DNA from: Clarireedia homoeocarpa
Lineage: Eukaryota > Ascomycota > Leotiomycetes > Helotiales > Rutstroemiaceae
Direction: 5' to 3'
Length of the DNA: 64,000 nt
Assembly: GCA_001465935.1 (NCBI GenBank)
Contig: LNKV01000028.1
Location: 645,079-709,078 of the forward strand
Part shown: positions 1 through 13,500 of the stretch, piece by piece
How positions within the stretch are numbered: the stretch's first letter is position 1
How the letters are laid out: the number at the start of each line of letters is the position of its first letter
Notes under the pieces: model-generated
What the model was told of the DNA's origin: nothing
Seen by the model: only the letters and a program-made list of their open reading frames with translations
Databases searched by the model: none
Program-made: the position numbers and the translations under genes

Positions 1-3000
1 GTTCAGTCGCCCAGACGATTCTTTCGTCGAAATCGATAAACATCGGACGAGTAGAAGCATAGCAAGTGGAGCACATCATCAAAGACCACAGACCCCGTGC
101 GCAACCAAAGACAAGAACGAGACGACGCCCGGAATTTCGGTCACATACAACCGATTTTGGTCTGCCCCTCTGATAGAAACGGTATGGTCCCAATGGTTAT
201 TGCGGGACTGAGCGGAGCGAGGGTGCATTCTTCGCGACATCAGACGTTACTTTTTTATGCGAATAGTTGTGCCGATGATAATTCTTCACAATGCAGCTTG
301 AACAGTGACGAACGATGAGCCGCTGGCAGAAAACAGACACATCTCGCTAATACATCATCTATCATCCATTATAGGTATATGCCAATAACCCTGCACGTCC
401 CACCTAGGCGATGCGATGAACTCCATCTCGAAGATCGGCGAGCGGCATTGCCATTTGAAGAATTGCTTGTTTTCAGGTTCACAAAAAAGAGTGTTCTTCT
501 ATACCGGATTGTTCGAGATGGGAATCGACCTGGATATCGATGGTTGGCCGCTCTCGTTGAGAAGGATGGCACTGTCTCTGTCGCTCTGGGCCATCGCGAC
601 ACGCCTGGATCAGCAGATGGAAGAAACTCACGTCGGAGAATTGGACTGCCAGCTATTGCATACCCGTGTTAATACGGTGCGATGTTGGTGTGCAGCTCTT
701 TCCGGCCAGTTTGCAAAGAATAGTGCACACATCCTTGTGAATTCCTCCCATTCCATTCCAAGCTCGGTAGGTCAGTCTCGGAGAATCGTTGGCATATGCA
801 AATGTGATCAAATCCACGCTCGTACTTTTCATCACATTCCCCTCTTTTATCATTCTCGTATTCCAGAAACCACGAATCCAGCAGTGGCGGCGGGATCACA
901 TTTGAAAAGGACTTTGGACAGCCCATGTTGATTGCGACGATATCTTCACCACGGACCTCAATAAATTAATTGGATAGCAAATTGCATGGCGTGATTAGTT
1001 TACTGCTGTAACTATGGTAAAGGTGGTTTGGTGTGATGAAGCAAGGGATCCGTGCGATATTCAGCAAAAGTTCTTCATCGGCGCCCTTCGACCAATGAAA
1101 CAGTTATCTCTTTGGAATGTATGAGTAAAGCAAATCTTAGTAATTTTGAGATATGCAACCAAAAAGATATCAGTTTTCTGAAAGTATGCCACTCTGGGTT
1201 CCAAGTGAAGATTCATGTACCTATGCTATATTGGGATGCCGAACAGGTATTATACTATATTGACGCTGTTAGATGAGCATTTGGTATATATGGCAAATAG
1301 AATGGATTCTCTCGTAGCTCGAATACTGACATTGGATGTAGTTCTCAACACATGTGTTGGTTCGACTCCCATTCTGGGTGTCGCCGTATCACTCTTTGGG
1401 GCACGGGATACTGGTTGATTTGGGTCTGATTTTTCTTCTAACTAAGTGGGAGATCTAAGCTACTTATATAGCCCAGCTCTCCTGTATTGAGGGTATTCCT
1501 GTGAGGGGCAATACCGTAGTTTGGGACCACTCCTGTGGCCCGTAAGGAGCAATCCACCTTGTCTCCACCCTAGGATGGCTGCATTCCAAGTCGTCAAGTG
1601 ATGAATCGAGTAGGAGTCATCGGTTTTATGTCTTTTAGTTCACGGTTTAGAACATGAGAAGTGCACATGATCGTTCCCGAAGAACGATGTATGGTGACGG
1701 CGATCAGCATTAGTCGAGTGCGGGAGAAATGCCTCAGTGACCAAGGTGTCTCCTCACGAAGAGTTTATCTACACATACGGCTAAGAGATATGGTGAGTAG
1801 AGATGCTCATCTGGTTCAATCGTTTGTTCAGCTGCTTTGCTGGAGTTTGTTAGAATTCCGCAAAAAGCGTCAAAACTTTCAGCATATGTCCTCGATTTCA
1901 CAAGGAAAGAGTCGGCACCTAGGATACAATGGAGAGGCTATCGGTGGTAAGCACGCTAGATTTTCCACACGAAAAGGCACCAATGGGTTGCATATAGTTT
2001 GATGATCAGGCTTGACGTGTTGACCGATGAGAGTGCGTGATTTCTGGACGTTGTCATAAGGTCCATTCAGGATTGTCCGTAGAAAGCACGAGTCCTATTG
2101 GGATTTTAGATAAGAATTTTAGTGAGGCAGAAATGGGTAAAGTATATTTCTATTTGGTACACGACAAAGTCTACCAAAATCCGAATCAACCAGCCTGCTT
2201 CCTGACCATTTAATATAAAAGTGCAGTGTTGTCAAGTATATGCTACAAGGACTAGACGTGGCAACTTGACTGTGCCGAGCTCTCAATATAACCTCTAAGC
2301 CTTGTATGATACTTGCAAATTTTGCCCATTCCATATTGCGCCAATGATGCCATGAAAGAGATATGCTCATAGAAATTGTGTAATACTTCTTGTGTAACTG
2401 GGAGCGAGTCATGTTCATGACACCATCCCAAAATCATAATTTGTCTAGTCCTCACGTTGACAGAGTAAGTCTTAAACCTTTCCGGTCATACGCAGAGCTT
2501 CCCCCCGCCCCCCCACACACCCACACACAGTACCTACCTCAAACGTTACTTAGCCCCAGTGTAACCATTGTCAGCAATGACATCCAGCCTTGTACCTAGG
2601 ACGCCGTCTTGTATGGCCCCCACCCCTTCTTGAAAACTCCGCAATAGCTTTCCTCTGACCGGTTTTTACGTGGATTGTACGGAATGGCTTCTTTAAATCA
2701 GACTTTCATGCTCGAAATCGACGAAGATGTCTTAACGGTATCTTGTGCTACTTTGGGAATGGAAATAGGTTGTGCTACCGCGTTGTGGGAGCCTGATATC
2801 TCGCTGTCGTGTTGTCTTCCATGAAAAACGAAGTACGATGATCCCGAACTGCGATATACAAGACTTCCTCCGTGGCATTCGTCAGTGGGCCGCAAGCCTC
2901 CGAACTTATATTCTATGCTGTGTCTAGCATAAAATGCAGGTCAGCGCCAGTGACAGATACGCAAGCGATGAGAGGCTTTCTGCTAGAGCATTGCACTTGC

Positions 3001-6000
3001 CACTATTCAGTGTTTGAAGATTAGCAAGCGAGTGTGATAGTAGCGACGATATGCGCATATGACGAAGAGATAAACTAAAACATATGGGGATGAAAAAAGA
3101 TACGAGACGGCGGTATTTGTGCACCCTTTACGAAGACATTGCCCGCTGCCTATAATAATTACGATATGCTAATGAGCTTTCACCGCGGAATACGAAAATC
3201 GTGCTGTCTAGACCACGATCGAATAGACTACGACGAAGGTATATCCGGGTCCGGCACGAGTCTGGGAAAACACTATGCGACGCAAGATAACAGCTTTGCT
3301 TCCGCTGAACACCTCGAGTACTAAGTTTCCAGTTTCAGGCCTCTGAGCTATAACATCAAATTAGGATCAAATGTGCATCGCCAAATGCTCGAGCATAGAA
3401 AACGAAGTTGATGTCTTGAGGGCGTGCGAGATGAGATCCTCGGCAGCATTGAGCAGTCCCTAAGACAGAGAGACCTAGGAGAGACCCAGGGGGTGCCTAG
3501 GAGATGCAACTACAATATACCAAGCAACAACACACAGTAACTGCCAGTGATCCATGATGGGTCAGAAGTCACCGCAGCCCCATCATCAACAAGCACATAC
3601 TAGCTGGAGAAACGAATTGTCATCTGCTGGACACCGATAGACATCACTCTGGCAGAGAATGAGTAACATATGTAACAAACATTCTACCCAAGAAATGTAT
3701 GATTACCATGCTGACCCTGTACTCTCAATATATTCACAAAACGTGGAGGTCGTTAAGTTTCGACACGAGATTCTCGAGCCATGGAGAAGATCACCAACAC
3801 CGAATATAAAAGCCCGCAATCGATTATTGGGGCTCAGGAGAGACTGGCCAAGCTGAGATAGAATGTTTACAAGTAACGATTCAGTGCAATCGGTATGGTG
3901 TACTCATTCATTGTCTCACTGTTTTTTTGGGATATGAACATGCTATGGACGGTTCCTCTAGTGGGATGAAAAAGCAGGTCACCGGTTCTCGAGATCAGGA
4001 GACGAAGGAGCCCAGGAGTTTCAAAACCACAGCGAGGAGTCAAAACTTCACCGAAATGTTTGTGCTTGATTGAATACCCGCGGCATCATGACACAGCCTT
4101 GCTTGGATGGCATCGGCTCTTGCAAACTCAAGCCTTGCTCGCTGGACCAAAATGACCCCACTCTTCGACATAAAAGTCATGTCAATTCCCGTAGTATACC
4201 GCAGCCAGGCTAGCATAAACCAACTGTTTGTTGCTCTCGGAACTTTCCAAAGGCAGCGAAGAATTTTCACCGGCATACCACTAATATGACTGACCGATTT
4301 GCATTTCCTGGAAATGCTCCCAATTGCAGCAGAAGTCCTCAATTTCAGTGGGGAAATGGTAAGGCGATAAGAAAGGCTGAGACAAGCATATTGTAGTGTC
4401 TCAACTCAACGTTGGACAGCCCCGAGAAGTTGTTTATGATGGCTAATATTGTTGAACAAGCTCTGCGCCGTGTATCCGCAGCTGCCATATGATTGATCGT
4501 TTTTATACGGACCTGTCACATCCAAAGACAGTCAGAACTGAGGACGAGAGCTTTGCGAAACTGGGATAATTTGGCTGCATTTTCTTTTTTTTTCGATCTT
4601 GGAAAAGAAGCCAACCACTTCGGGCATCGAATGGCGTTGAGATTTCCTTATCTCGATCCTGGTCTGGTCTTTCGAAGCAAGTTTCTTGAAGCAAGGTAAG
4701 TAGTACTGCCTCATTTATTATTCCCACCAGTTCCTGTAAAACTTACATCAACGCCGCAATGAATGGTTTCCAAATAACTTCGAAGGTCAGGTCGATCTCG
4801 CAGCCTCATACACTGACTAGCATTTGATTCGTCAAAGCTCATGGTTCCCGAAGATTGAAAAAAAAGCATTGGTTCTTTCATAAAAGTTAACCACCACTTT
4901 CCAACAAATCATCCCGCAGTTAGACCGCGCCCGCATAAAAATCTCATGTTTGTCTGCCCAACTCCTATGTACACGCAAAGGCTGTTTGCTACAAGAACAT
5001 GGAGCTTCCTGGGAGATCTAGATAAAGTCTGTTGATTGCTTTTCTAAAGTTTTTCTGGCTAGGTCTCAGAGCCACCCCGCACGGCGGTGAGAAAGAATCC
5101 AAGTTGGATCACCACAGTGGGGCGACTCAAATTTGCCTTTCTTGCTTTTCTTGAGAATACTTATGTACGATGTAGAAGGGCCTCTGGGAAGTTGATTCAC
5201 CGTGATTCACTGTGACCTCATATGCAAGGAGGAGGAGAAAGTTCACCTGTCAATGCTCTATTCGCCTAAATCCTGAAGGAATATATAACGAGCTTCCTAC
5301 AGGATGCTACCTTTTGAGAGAATCCGCAATGGCCGAACGTGGGTGGGAATAATTGCCGAAACGTACGAGGCAAGTATCACCTTATCAATTAACAGTGGCC
5401 CACGTCAGCTATCTTCGTATATGTCTTGGGTAGCTATACTGTAAGCTTCAGATCTTACATTCGTTGAGGGCTACAAGGGAATGTTCCTTCGACCAGCAGG
5501 AACCTTGAGTCGATTAAGGTTATGCAATTCGCGTCCCTGTTGTATATCAGGTATCTTGTAACTTACTTTTATGCTCGGCACCATATGTTATTGTCAAAGC
5601 TCTATGTAAGTCCGTGCCACACAGCTTTTTACGACTTATCAGGCGATCAAGCTGTGTATATTGGATGTATTATTGAATATACGCAATGACGATCGTCATT
5701 TTTGAATGTTACCTCAGAGTTCCAGAATACTACCGGGCGCTGGAATTCTGTTTCTGATAAGCTGAACGGGAGCTAAGGTGTGCAGTTACCGGCAGTTTTT
5801 GGCTCTGAAGTGATCGTGCAGTAAATAACTACTCCCAATGGCTGTCACATGTTAACGTTAGGACGGTTGCTATACCTCCTTGTGCACGGTCTACAGCAAG
5901 GCTCCCTCCAGATTCAATAAGGTGCAATAGTGGTAAAGATCTTTATTTGTACACATTGAATCCTAGAAAACCATATTAGACTCTAATATAAAGTTTGAAC

Positions 6001-8870
6001 CAATCTAAGCATGAAATGGGGCTAAAATTATCGATTTTGTGAGGCTTATATTGATATTCATTTTAGTAGAAAGTTTTCAACAAACCAGCCTCCTTTATCC
6101 CGTATCTGCCCGCCTACAAGAAACAAGGCGACATGATGTGCAACCAAACATGTCTTGCAACATGATTACTAGACGCATGTCACCAATTTCAGACTGTTCT
6201 TCGGAAGCAGTATTCACCAGACTGGAAGCCTGTACCCATCACTTTCTGGCAACGTGCGGGAATACCCGCATATAAACAACCTAGTAGTATCACATGTCCC
6301 CGATGATATTGCAGTTCATGTTGTAGCTGTTATGTACTGTAGTGGAAGTACGAATTCTGCGAACTACAGCGGGATCTCCCGTTCAGAACATGTCTGAATG
6401 TCTTCCGCAGCCAAAATCGAAGCTGGATGTACAACTGATCATGTATCAATAAAAGCTTTGACGCCAAACGCTAATATGTACCGGCGGGTGGGTAGTGCGA
6501 AGAATATGTCGTGGTATGCTGTCCGACTTTCGTGTAATCGCTCTACGATTCAAAATCCCGCATATTTGAGTTACTGCTATGTAAGGAAGAAGCGATAATA
6601 TGAAAGACATCTCTAAACGTTTAGATCCGTCGATAATGGAACTCCTTACGCTAAAAATCACTTGCTTAGCCAGTAGATGTGAGCTGTAAAGTAATTTACC
6701 CATTGGGAGGTACTGATAAAGATTCTATCAGTTCTCAGATTGCTAATACGTCAGGAGGCTTTCAGCATGATCTCTTGCGGCATTTTTCAACTGAGCTGCT
6801 GACGCATAACACGACTCATCCATATATAAAGCTCTTTTGTCCCACTGATAATTTGATATGTGGTCCTTGGGTAGAAACGAGGCAAACCAGCAGCACTACC
6901 TAAAGACGATCAGTCACCTCAGCGACAGCGCCCGAGCTGATAGCCTCCCTGCGCTAAATTTTTGAAGCCCTGGGGCCAATCAATCTCCCTTTCATACAGG
7001 GGACTTTTGTGCTGCTGAATATTGTTCATTCTGAGGCGTTGCAAAGATATTCGAAACCATAATGCCTCCAGGGTTCCCTTTTAGCCACCCTTCGGGCCGC
7101 TGTCCACTAGTTATTGACTAATTAATACTTCAAGCAGACGTCAACAACACGGTATGTAGATTTGGGTGACTCGACGGTTGGTATTCACATATTCCCACGC
7201 TAAACCACAATATTGAAAGGTCAGGTAGTATTACCCGGTTTTTGAAGCCATCATGCTGAATCTCAGCGAAGCCTCTCGACTCGTCTGGCCTAAGCACCCT
7301 ACACCGCCGCGACTTCACCGGTCAACTAAGCACATTGCTGCCTGTTTTCCAACCAATGATTCAATGAAGCTGCGGATTTAAGGAGATCTAGAGCGACATG
7401 GTCTAGGCACTCGGAGGGACTCTAGTGCCATCAAGGTACCACAAGTATGGATTGGGTAACGAGGCGAACACGCTATAACACCACCCATCAGCTCCATGAT
7501 GACCCGTTGATGTGATCAATGCTTGTCAAGATATACAGTATTCAGGTGGTATCGGGTAAGAGGCTGATGGATCTTCAAGGTCTAGAGATCAGTAATAGTG
7601 CCGATCGCCAGTCGGGACTTAGTGTGTCATCAGAAAAATCCTGTTAGAGGTCAAAAGGGAATAGTCTGATAGATGACTCTTTCACGGAGGCATCCGGGCG
7701 CTAGAAAGCTATTGGTCATTGATAATCGAGGGAGATAGCTCTCAACGACCAAGGCCAACATTGCTGTCGACTCCAAGAAAGCTGAGTCGTAGATAGGGGG
7801 TATACGACTAAATGAACTCGTAAAACCAACGAGTAGAATAGATGGAAGCGACTCTGCGGCTTACGCATTCAATGGAGCTGAAAAGGTGGCGATACGCGCC
7901 ATAATCAACGTAAGCGCGCAACGTACATTTGCCATTCAGAAATTGATCAAAGACAAATCATTGAGAGTTTATTTCGACAATATATTTGTGAACAGGAAAA
8001 GATTGCCCCTCTTATCCAGGACTTAGGAGGTTTGTTATGGCCAAGCCACAATGTGGCGAAATCAAACCACCCAATCACAGTAGGGCTAGGGAAATTCAGA
8101 TGAAAAAGCCAAGCCATTGAATATCATTAATCATGATATTTTGTGTAGAAAAAGCAACAAGGAAAACTCTTCACATCTCACTTGAATGACAGCTGATGTA
8201 GCTAAGGAGCGAAATCAGCATAATACCGAAGGTCAAACAACACGTGAGATCAAAAATTTTGCAAAGTCATATGTGAAATATATAAGCCCAAATTGTCACT
8301 TCTTTAGAAGTGGCGTCACTTTTGGAGTTTTACATCATACTTGCGCCACCCGCCACCCGCCAATTTTTCTTCTTGGAAATCAAACTATGAAGTAAGAAAA
8401 ATAACTGGTGATATATGGCGTGGGAAAGACGTGGGGAGATGGGTGGACTGTTTCAGGCTGGTAGTAGATGTAACCAGGGGAAGAGAAGAGTATGACGATG
8501 TCGGGATAAGGATTCAATGGACTACGGAAGAGGCTACGGAAGAAGACTACAGGAACTGTTCAATCATACAACATAGGATGAATAATGAAGCTATTCATGT
8601 ATGTAGTACAGGAGAGCAAGACCTATATGATATAGTCTCGCCCAAAGTCCATAGCTTAATGAGAATCAAGACTTACCTGAACCATGCATTGAATCACCAT
8701 TATTGAGTGATTCTTGATGCTACGGTTTAGAAGTCAAACTACAGAGGAGTTTCTCACGTGTTTGCTCATATCCTCTTGCACGGCATGCGTAGGCCAAAGC
8801 GCCAATACGATATGAGCCACTGTTTTACGCGGCGTTTAAGCAAACCGAAAAGTGAATAGAAATAGAATGT

Positions 8871-8900
8871 GAGTCTCACTGAGCCTCACTGAGCCTCACT
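8871..8900. repeat. 10-bp tandem repeat, 3 copies
   Basis: Three direct copies of a 10-bp unit (gagYctcact, Y being t in the first copy and c in the next two). It lies in non-coding sequence and has no visible function. Confidence 0.8.
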
Positions 8901-9952
8901 CTTCGTAAATTTGATCTCCCACGTTCACTGCAGAAATGCTCGGAGATGAGACTGTGTGGCTGCTGTAATTTGGGTGAATGGAGCACTTTCCTCCATAGGA
9001 AGCTCAAATTGCAGCTGCACAGCAGTACTTACTTTGCTGCATACATCGACTTGTGGACTCAACTTAAAAGGGGCGCCCAAAATACTCTCTAAAGTGTAGC
9101 GACTCATCAATGGGTCATTTTAAAGGCCCTCTCTCAACGCCGCGTAAAGAAAGCTACATCCAAAAGTTCGTTAGAAATGCCACTTGGTCACATTTCCAAG
9201 ACTGTATTCACTCACTTGGGTAGAGTAGTCGAAGCTTAGAACCTTGGTGCAACGTGTTGGTGTGGTTGGAGTTCTCGCTCTGCAAAACGTAGCGGAGCTC
9301 GTGAGGCGTGTCTTGACCAAATAATTATGCGCGTCTGAAGTGGTGCCTACACATAAATACAGCTCGTGCCATGAAGGATCAAATGAAAGCGGATTGACCA
9401 GCTCAAGATCCTTCGCCTCGACTTAGCCACATGTTTGATGTGGAATGTTTCTTCTAGTCATGTCATTATCGCCGAACGAGCAGAGGGTGAATGCAGTGGA
9501 TGACTCTTCGAAGAAGCTCAGGACTTGACAAGATCAATTGAACGGCTGCGATGACCGAAATGAGCCGCCATTGTAAGGCGAGCTGGGTAGCGTAACAACT
9601 GACGATGTCTTCGAGTCAGAGCAGTGTTGAGTTGGCAGGAAGTGGTTGGGTGTTCAGATGATATATGAAAGAGAAGCTAGCGGTCATGAGGGCAACAGAT
9701 TGTGCATGGAGACATATGGCAAAGATTTCATGACAGCCATTGGAGTCTGACTCGAATCCTTTTCTGCAGTTTGGAAATCACAGGCGGACCATTCTGACGC
9801 AAGAGATATCGACTTCATTTCCATTCTTAATGCAGGGCAGTCCGAGGCTAAATATACATATGATCTTATCTACGGCCCCCATTTATTTCTAGGCACAGGA
9901 CAAGTAACAGTGGATTCACACACAATTGTAAGCTTAGATGATGATAGTTCGC

Positions 9953-9979
9953 ATTAATATTTTAATATTTTAATATTTC
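9953..9979. repeat. AT-rich 9-bp tandem repeat
   Basis: About three copies of taatatttt in non-coding DNA upstream of the zinc-finger gene. It is a simple AT-rich repeat. Confidence 0.75.
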
Positions 9980-10530
9980 AATTCTGAAGATGCTCACCGG
10001 TGAGGTCTCCAAACACCAAAATGCTCATGGCAGTCAGTGACCGCTTTTGTTCACCGAGCAAAAATTGGTGGTGGGGTGTAATCCTATTCTCTTACGAAAT
10101 GCGGCTCTGCAAATGCGAACCATATGGTTCGCTTTTTGCCTTATTCGAGTCTTTGATATAGTTAGCAAGAACATCCGGCCATATGTTGCGGATTCATTAA
10201 CACCGACTTCTCTTTATATTCCGATATCTATGTATCTCGACGCCCTTACATGGCCGTTACTATTATGTCTGAATTGTAGAATTCAATTCTCATGAATACT
10301 GATTTTCTCGATTTTCTCAACTTTCCATTCAAAGTACATTGAATTTTTCTCTTATCGCGCACTCTTCGGGCTGCGATAAGCAGAACCTACAAGCACTCGG
10401 TGAGCGAAACAGCTCCAAATCCCAAATCTCATGTCTTGTGAAACCACACCACATCTCCACTCTCAGCAATGTCTCCCCCAAAAGAAATATTACCATCAGC
10501 CTAGGTACTGCGACTGACGTCTACACAGAT

Positions 10531-13500
10531 ATGCAGCGAGATCTAGGAGACCGATGGACACAGCATCAGCGGAAAAGCAATAAAACTACAACTCAATCGT
10601 GGGCTTGTATTAATTGTCCGGAACGGCCTATTTTTGTTTCGACGCAAGACCTTTGGAAGCATACCGAGGAGGAGCATCGTGATAAATTCCCTGCAAACCC
10701 GAGCGAGCTCCAGCAGTTTAGCAGAACCGTTGAGAATGATTTTGTAGCAAGAAGGTCAGTAAATATAACTTAGCCTCCTTCTTGATGAGGCTGTACTTCG
10801 AAATGAGAAAGATCAAGGCTGATAAGATTCAAGATCCGAACAAATATATTTGGAAGATGAATCCTTCCCAAGAAAACATACTCATATTGAAGCGGAGGCG
10901 GAGGCCGGACGACCCCAATCGCTGGCAAAACGGCCACTCAACAGTCCTCAACCAACAAGATCATTATCAGGTCTTCAACAATTGAACCTTGGACCGAAAA
11001 ATGAGGATACCACGATAGACGATTCTCCCGAAGATATAACAGCTGATCAGCCACGCAAGAGAGCCGCGGTCGGAGATGGGATATCCGCTGGCTCGGCGTC
11101 TCGCGAGGCTTCTGGTTCACCGCCCCCGCAACGATCCAAAGCTCAAGCACCCCAGTCTCCCATGGATATCGACTCTCGGCGGCAAACCCCTACTTTTCAA
11201 AGACCGAAGGGCCAATTGTGGACTCCGGACCAGGACTCACCATTCACAAGATCATCGGTCGATCCGTCTAACATCGCATCTATTCAAGCAAACAAAACAC
11301 GGGCTCAGGCGATGGAGCCAAGCACACGTGGAGTGGAGGGTGGAGCGGGGGAGGGGTTAGAAGTTTTTGACGGGTTCTATTTTGGGGCGTCGACTACTGA
11401 GAAGATAACAAGAGCCAAGGAATTGATTGCCCCAGAAGAAGAAGAAGGAGAAGCTCGCGGTGAGTTGAATGAAGCGTATGCTGTTTCTGCTCTAATTGAT
11501 CTGTGAAAAGCTACAAAAAGGCTACGATCAACCTATCACCAGGCATCCCCTGAAGTTTCGGCGCCGCAGCTCGATCACACAACGACCGATATCTATTCCG
11601 ATACATTTTACCACTATGTACCTCCGACATCTTCAATGAGCCAGACATCAATAGAAAATCCGGTGTTTAAGCTGGACCGTACCATGACTGACATCTTTCT
11701 CGACGAGCTTCAACAACCAAGTTTCTCAATCACCCCTGACCCTCCTCTGAAATTCACTTCCATCATGCACACGTCTGCAAATATGGCTCCACAAAATGAA
11801 ATTTTATCACAGGGACTACAAACAGCAAGAAGTCAGCAAAGATATGTGGCGTTGGAAAAATCACCATTTCGCGAAGGCTCACAATTAACCCCTTCCTCGA
11901 TTCCTTTCAGTACACAATCATCAAATATACAACTTGGAACCCAGGTACGTTTGAAAGAACAACACAAGACCGAAGATGATGCAAGGGTACTACAACGGCA
12001 ATTTGAGAAGACGCCCGCAGAATCAAGTATACCAGAGACGACGTCACCAAAGGACGTAGACTTGGTCTATTACGAGGATGATGACGACGCAAATATGTCA
12101 TTATTCCCACCTGCGCAACAGATCTATGCAACAAAAGGTGGCCCAAAGGATTCCCATCCGGTGGATTCCAATAGCTTCGAACAAGGACAGAAGGGCTCAT
12201 TTCCAACTGACGACCCAGCAAAACATGGCTGTTCTCATCCAGGCTGTACTAGGTCTTTTCACCGTCTGGAGCATCTTAGAAAGCATGCAAAGACCCATTC
12301 TCGGCCTTGGAAGTGCCCTGAGACCACTTGTAGGTACCATACACTTGGCTGGCCAACAGAGAGGGAGCTTGATCGTCACGTCAACGACAAACACACTTCA
12401 AGCCCGTCCTATTACAAGTGTCATTACGACTCTTGTCAATACGTGTCGAAACGCGAATCCAATTGCAAGCAGCACATGGAGAAAGCTCACAATTGGGAAT
12501 ATGTGCGATCTAAAAAGGCGAGGTAATGTTGTTTCCACCCCGGAGAGTATTGTGCGAGATATACTAATCGGCGTCTCATAGTTCTGCCACGCCTCATGTT
12601 CCATCACCTTTAGAAAACACACCAGGAACTGAGCACCGTGATAGGCTCTTAAATCTCATTGGTCTCGCGCAGCAGCAGCAGCAGCAATCCACACCCGCTC
12701 CCCCGGTTCCTGACGCAGCTACCATAGCCCAAAGATCTTCGCAGGCTGCGCAGGCTGCTCAAGAGGCTCAACTCAAAAAGGAGCTGGCTCTCCGTATTGA
12801 GCGCAGCAGAATTGAAGCAGCTCAGCGAGAAGCTTGTCAACTGCAACAGCAAGCTCTTCAGCAGCAAGCCGCTTTACAACAACTACAAGCTCTGGCACGA
12901 GAACGTGAGGTGCAAAGGGAAAAGGAGCTGCGTGATTTAGGATTACGTGAAAAACAACAAAAGGAGTTACGTGAGCAAGCAGAACGAGATCGTGAGCGCG
13001 CCGAAAGGAATGCACGAGAGCGCGCGCAAAGAGCCGAGCGTGAGCGCATAGAATGGTATTTTCCTTCCGATCCGCCGACGTTCGAGATTGAAAATACAAT
13101 TTTCGAGTCGTCTCTCAGCAAGGAGCCCGGAGATCCTAGCACATCATCAGCACTCGAGGACTTCTCATTGTTTCCATCGACATCTCAAACAGATCATCCT
13201 GCGAGTAGGGCTCCAGAACATCTATTTTCAATGGAGCCTCCGTATATTTTGCAGCAGCCATGGAACGAGCGATCGAACAATAATGATGCAGCGAAAAATG
13301 GTCTTGTTGACACTACAACAATCCAACCGCCAGACCAATTTGAATTATTTCCGATCAATTCAGGCGAAGTGGCGGCTCCCGGGACGGTCGGATTTGAAAG
13401 ATCGGATCACGCACCACATATCGATGATGGTTCTCCTATATCTCCCGAGACAACGCCTGATAGAGAAGATTGGGATCTCCAATCGATCAAGTCCATAAGC

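Larger units (their letters stand above)
1..10530. other. Gene-poor region with no supportable gene
   Basis: About 10.5 kb in which I could not build any gene. All open frames are short (the longest are about 120-170 codons). They lack recognisable motifs, and neighbouring frames do not join through plausible introns. Base composition looks ordinary, with no obvious heavy C-to-T (RIP) bias by eye. The only structures I noticed are a C-rich/CA-rich patch near 2500-2535 and two small tandem repeats listed separately. The last 200 bases are presumably the promoter and leader of the zinc-finger gene that follows. Confidence 0.6.

Noticed and set aside
416..931. 171-codon plus-strand frame
   Set aside because: No motif, overlapping frames of similar length on both strands, and no partner exons.
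1345..1385. tRNA-like GGTTCGACTCC pattern
   Set aside because: The T-stem does not pair beyond two bases and no acceptor, D or anticodon arm fits upstream.
8341..8706. 121-codon plus-strand frame
   Set aside because: No recognisable content and no clean start context; likely chance in a gene-poor region.
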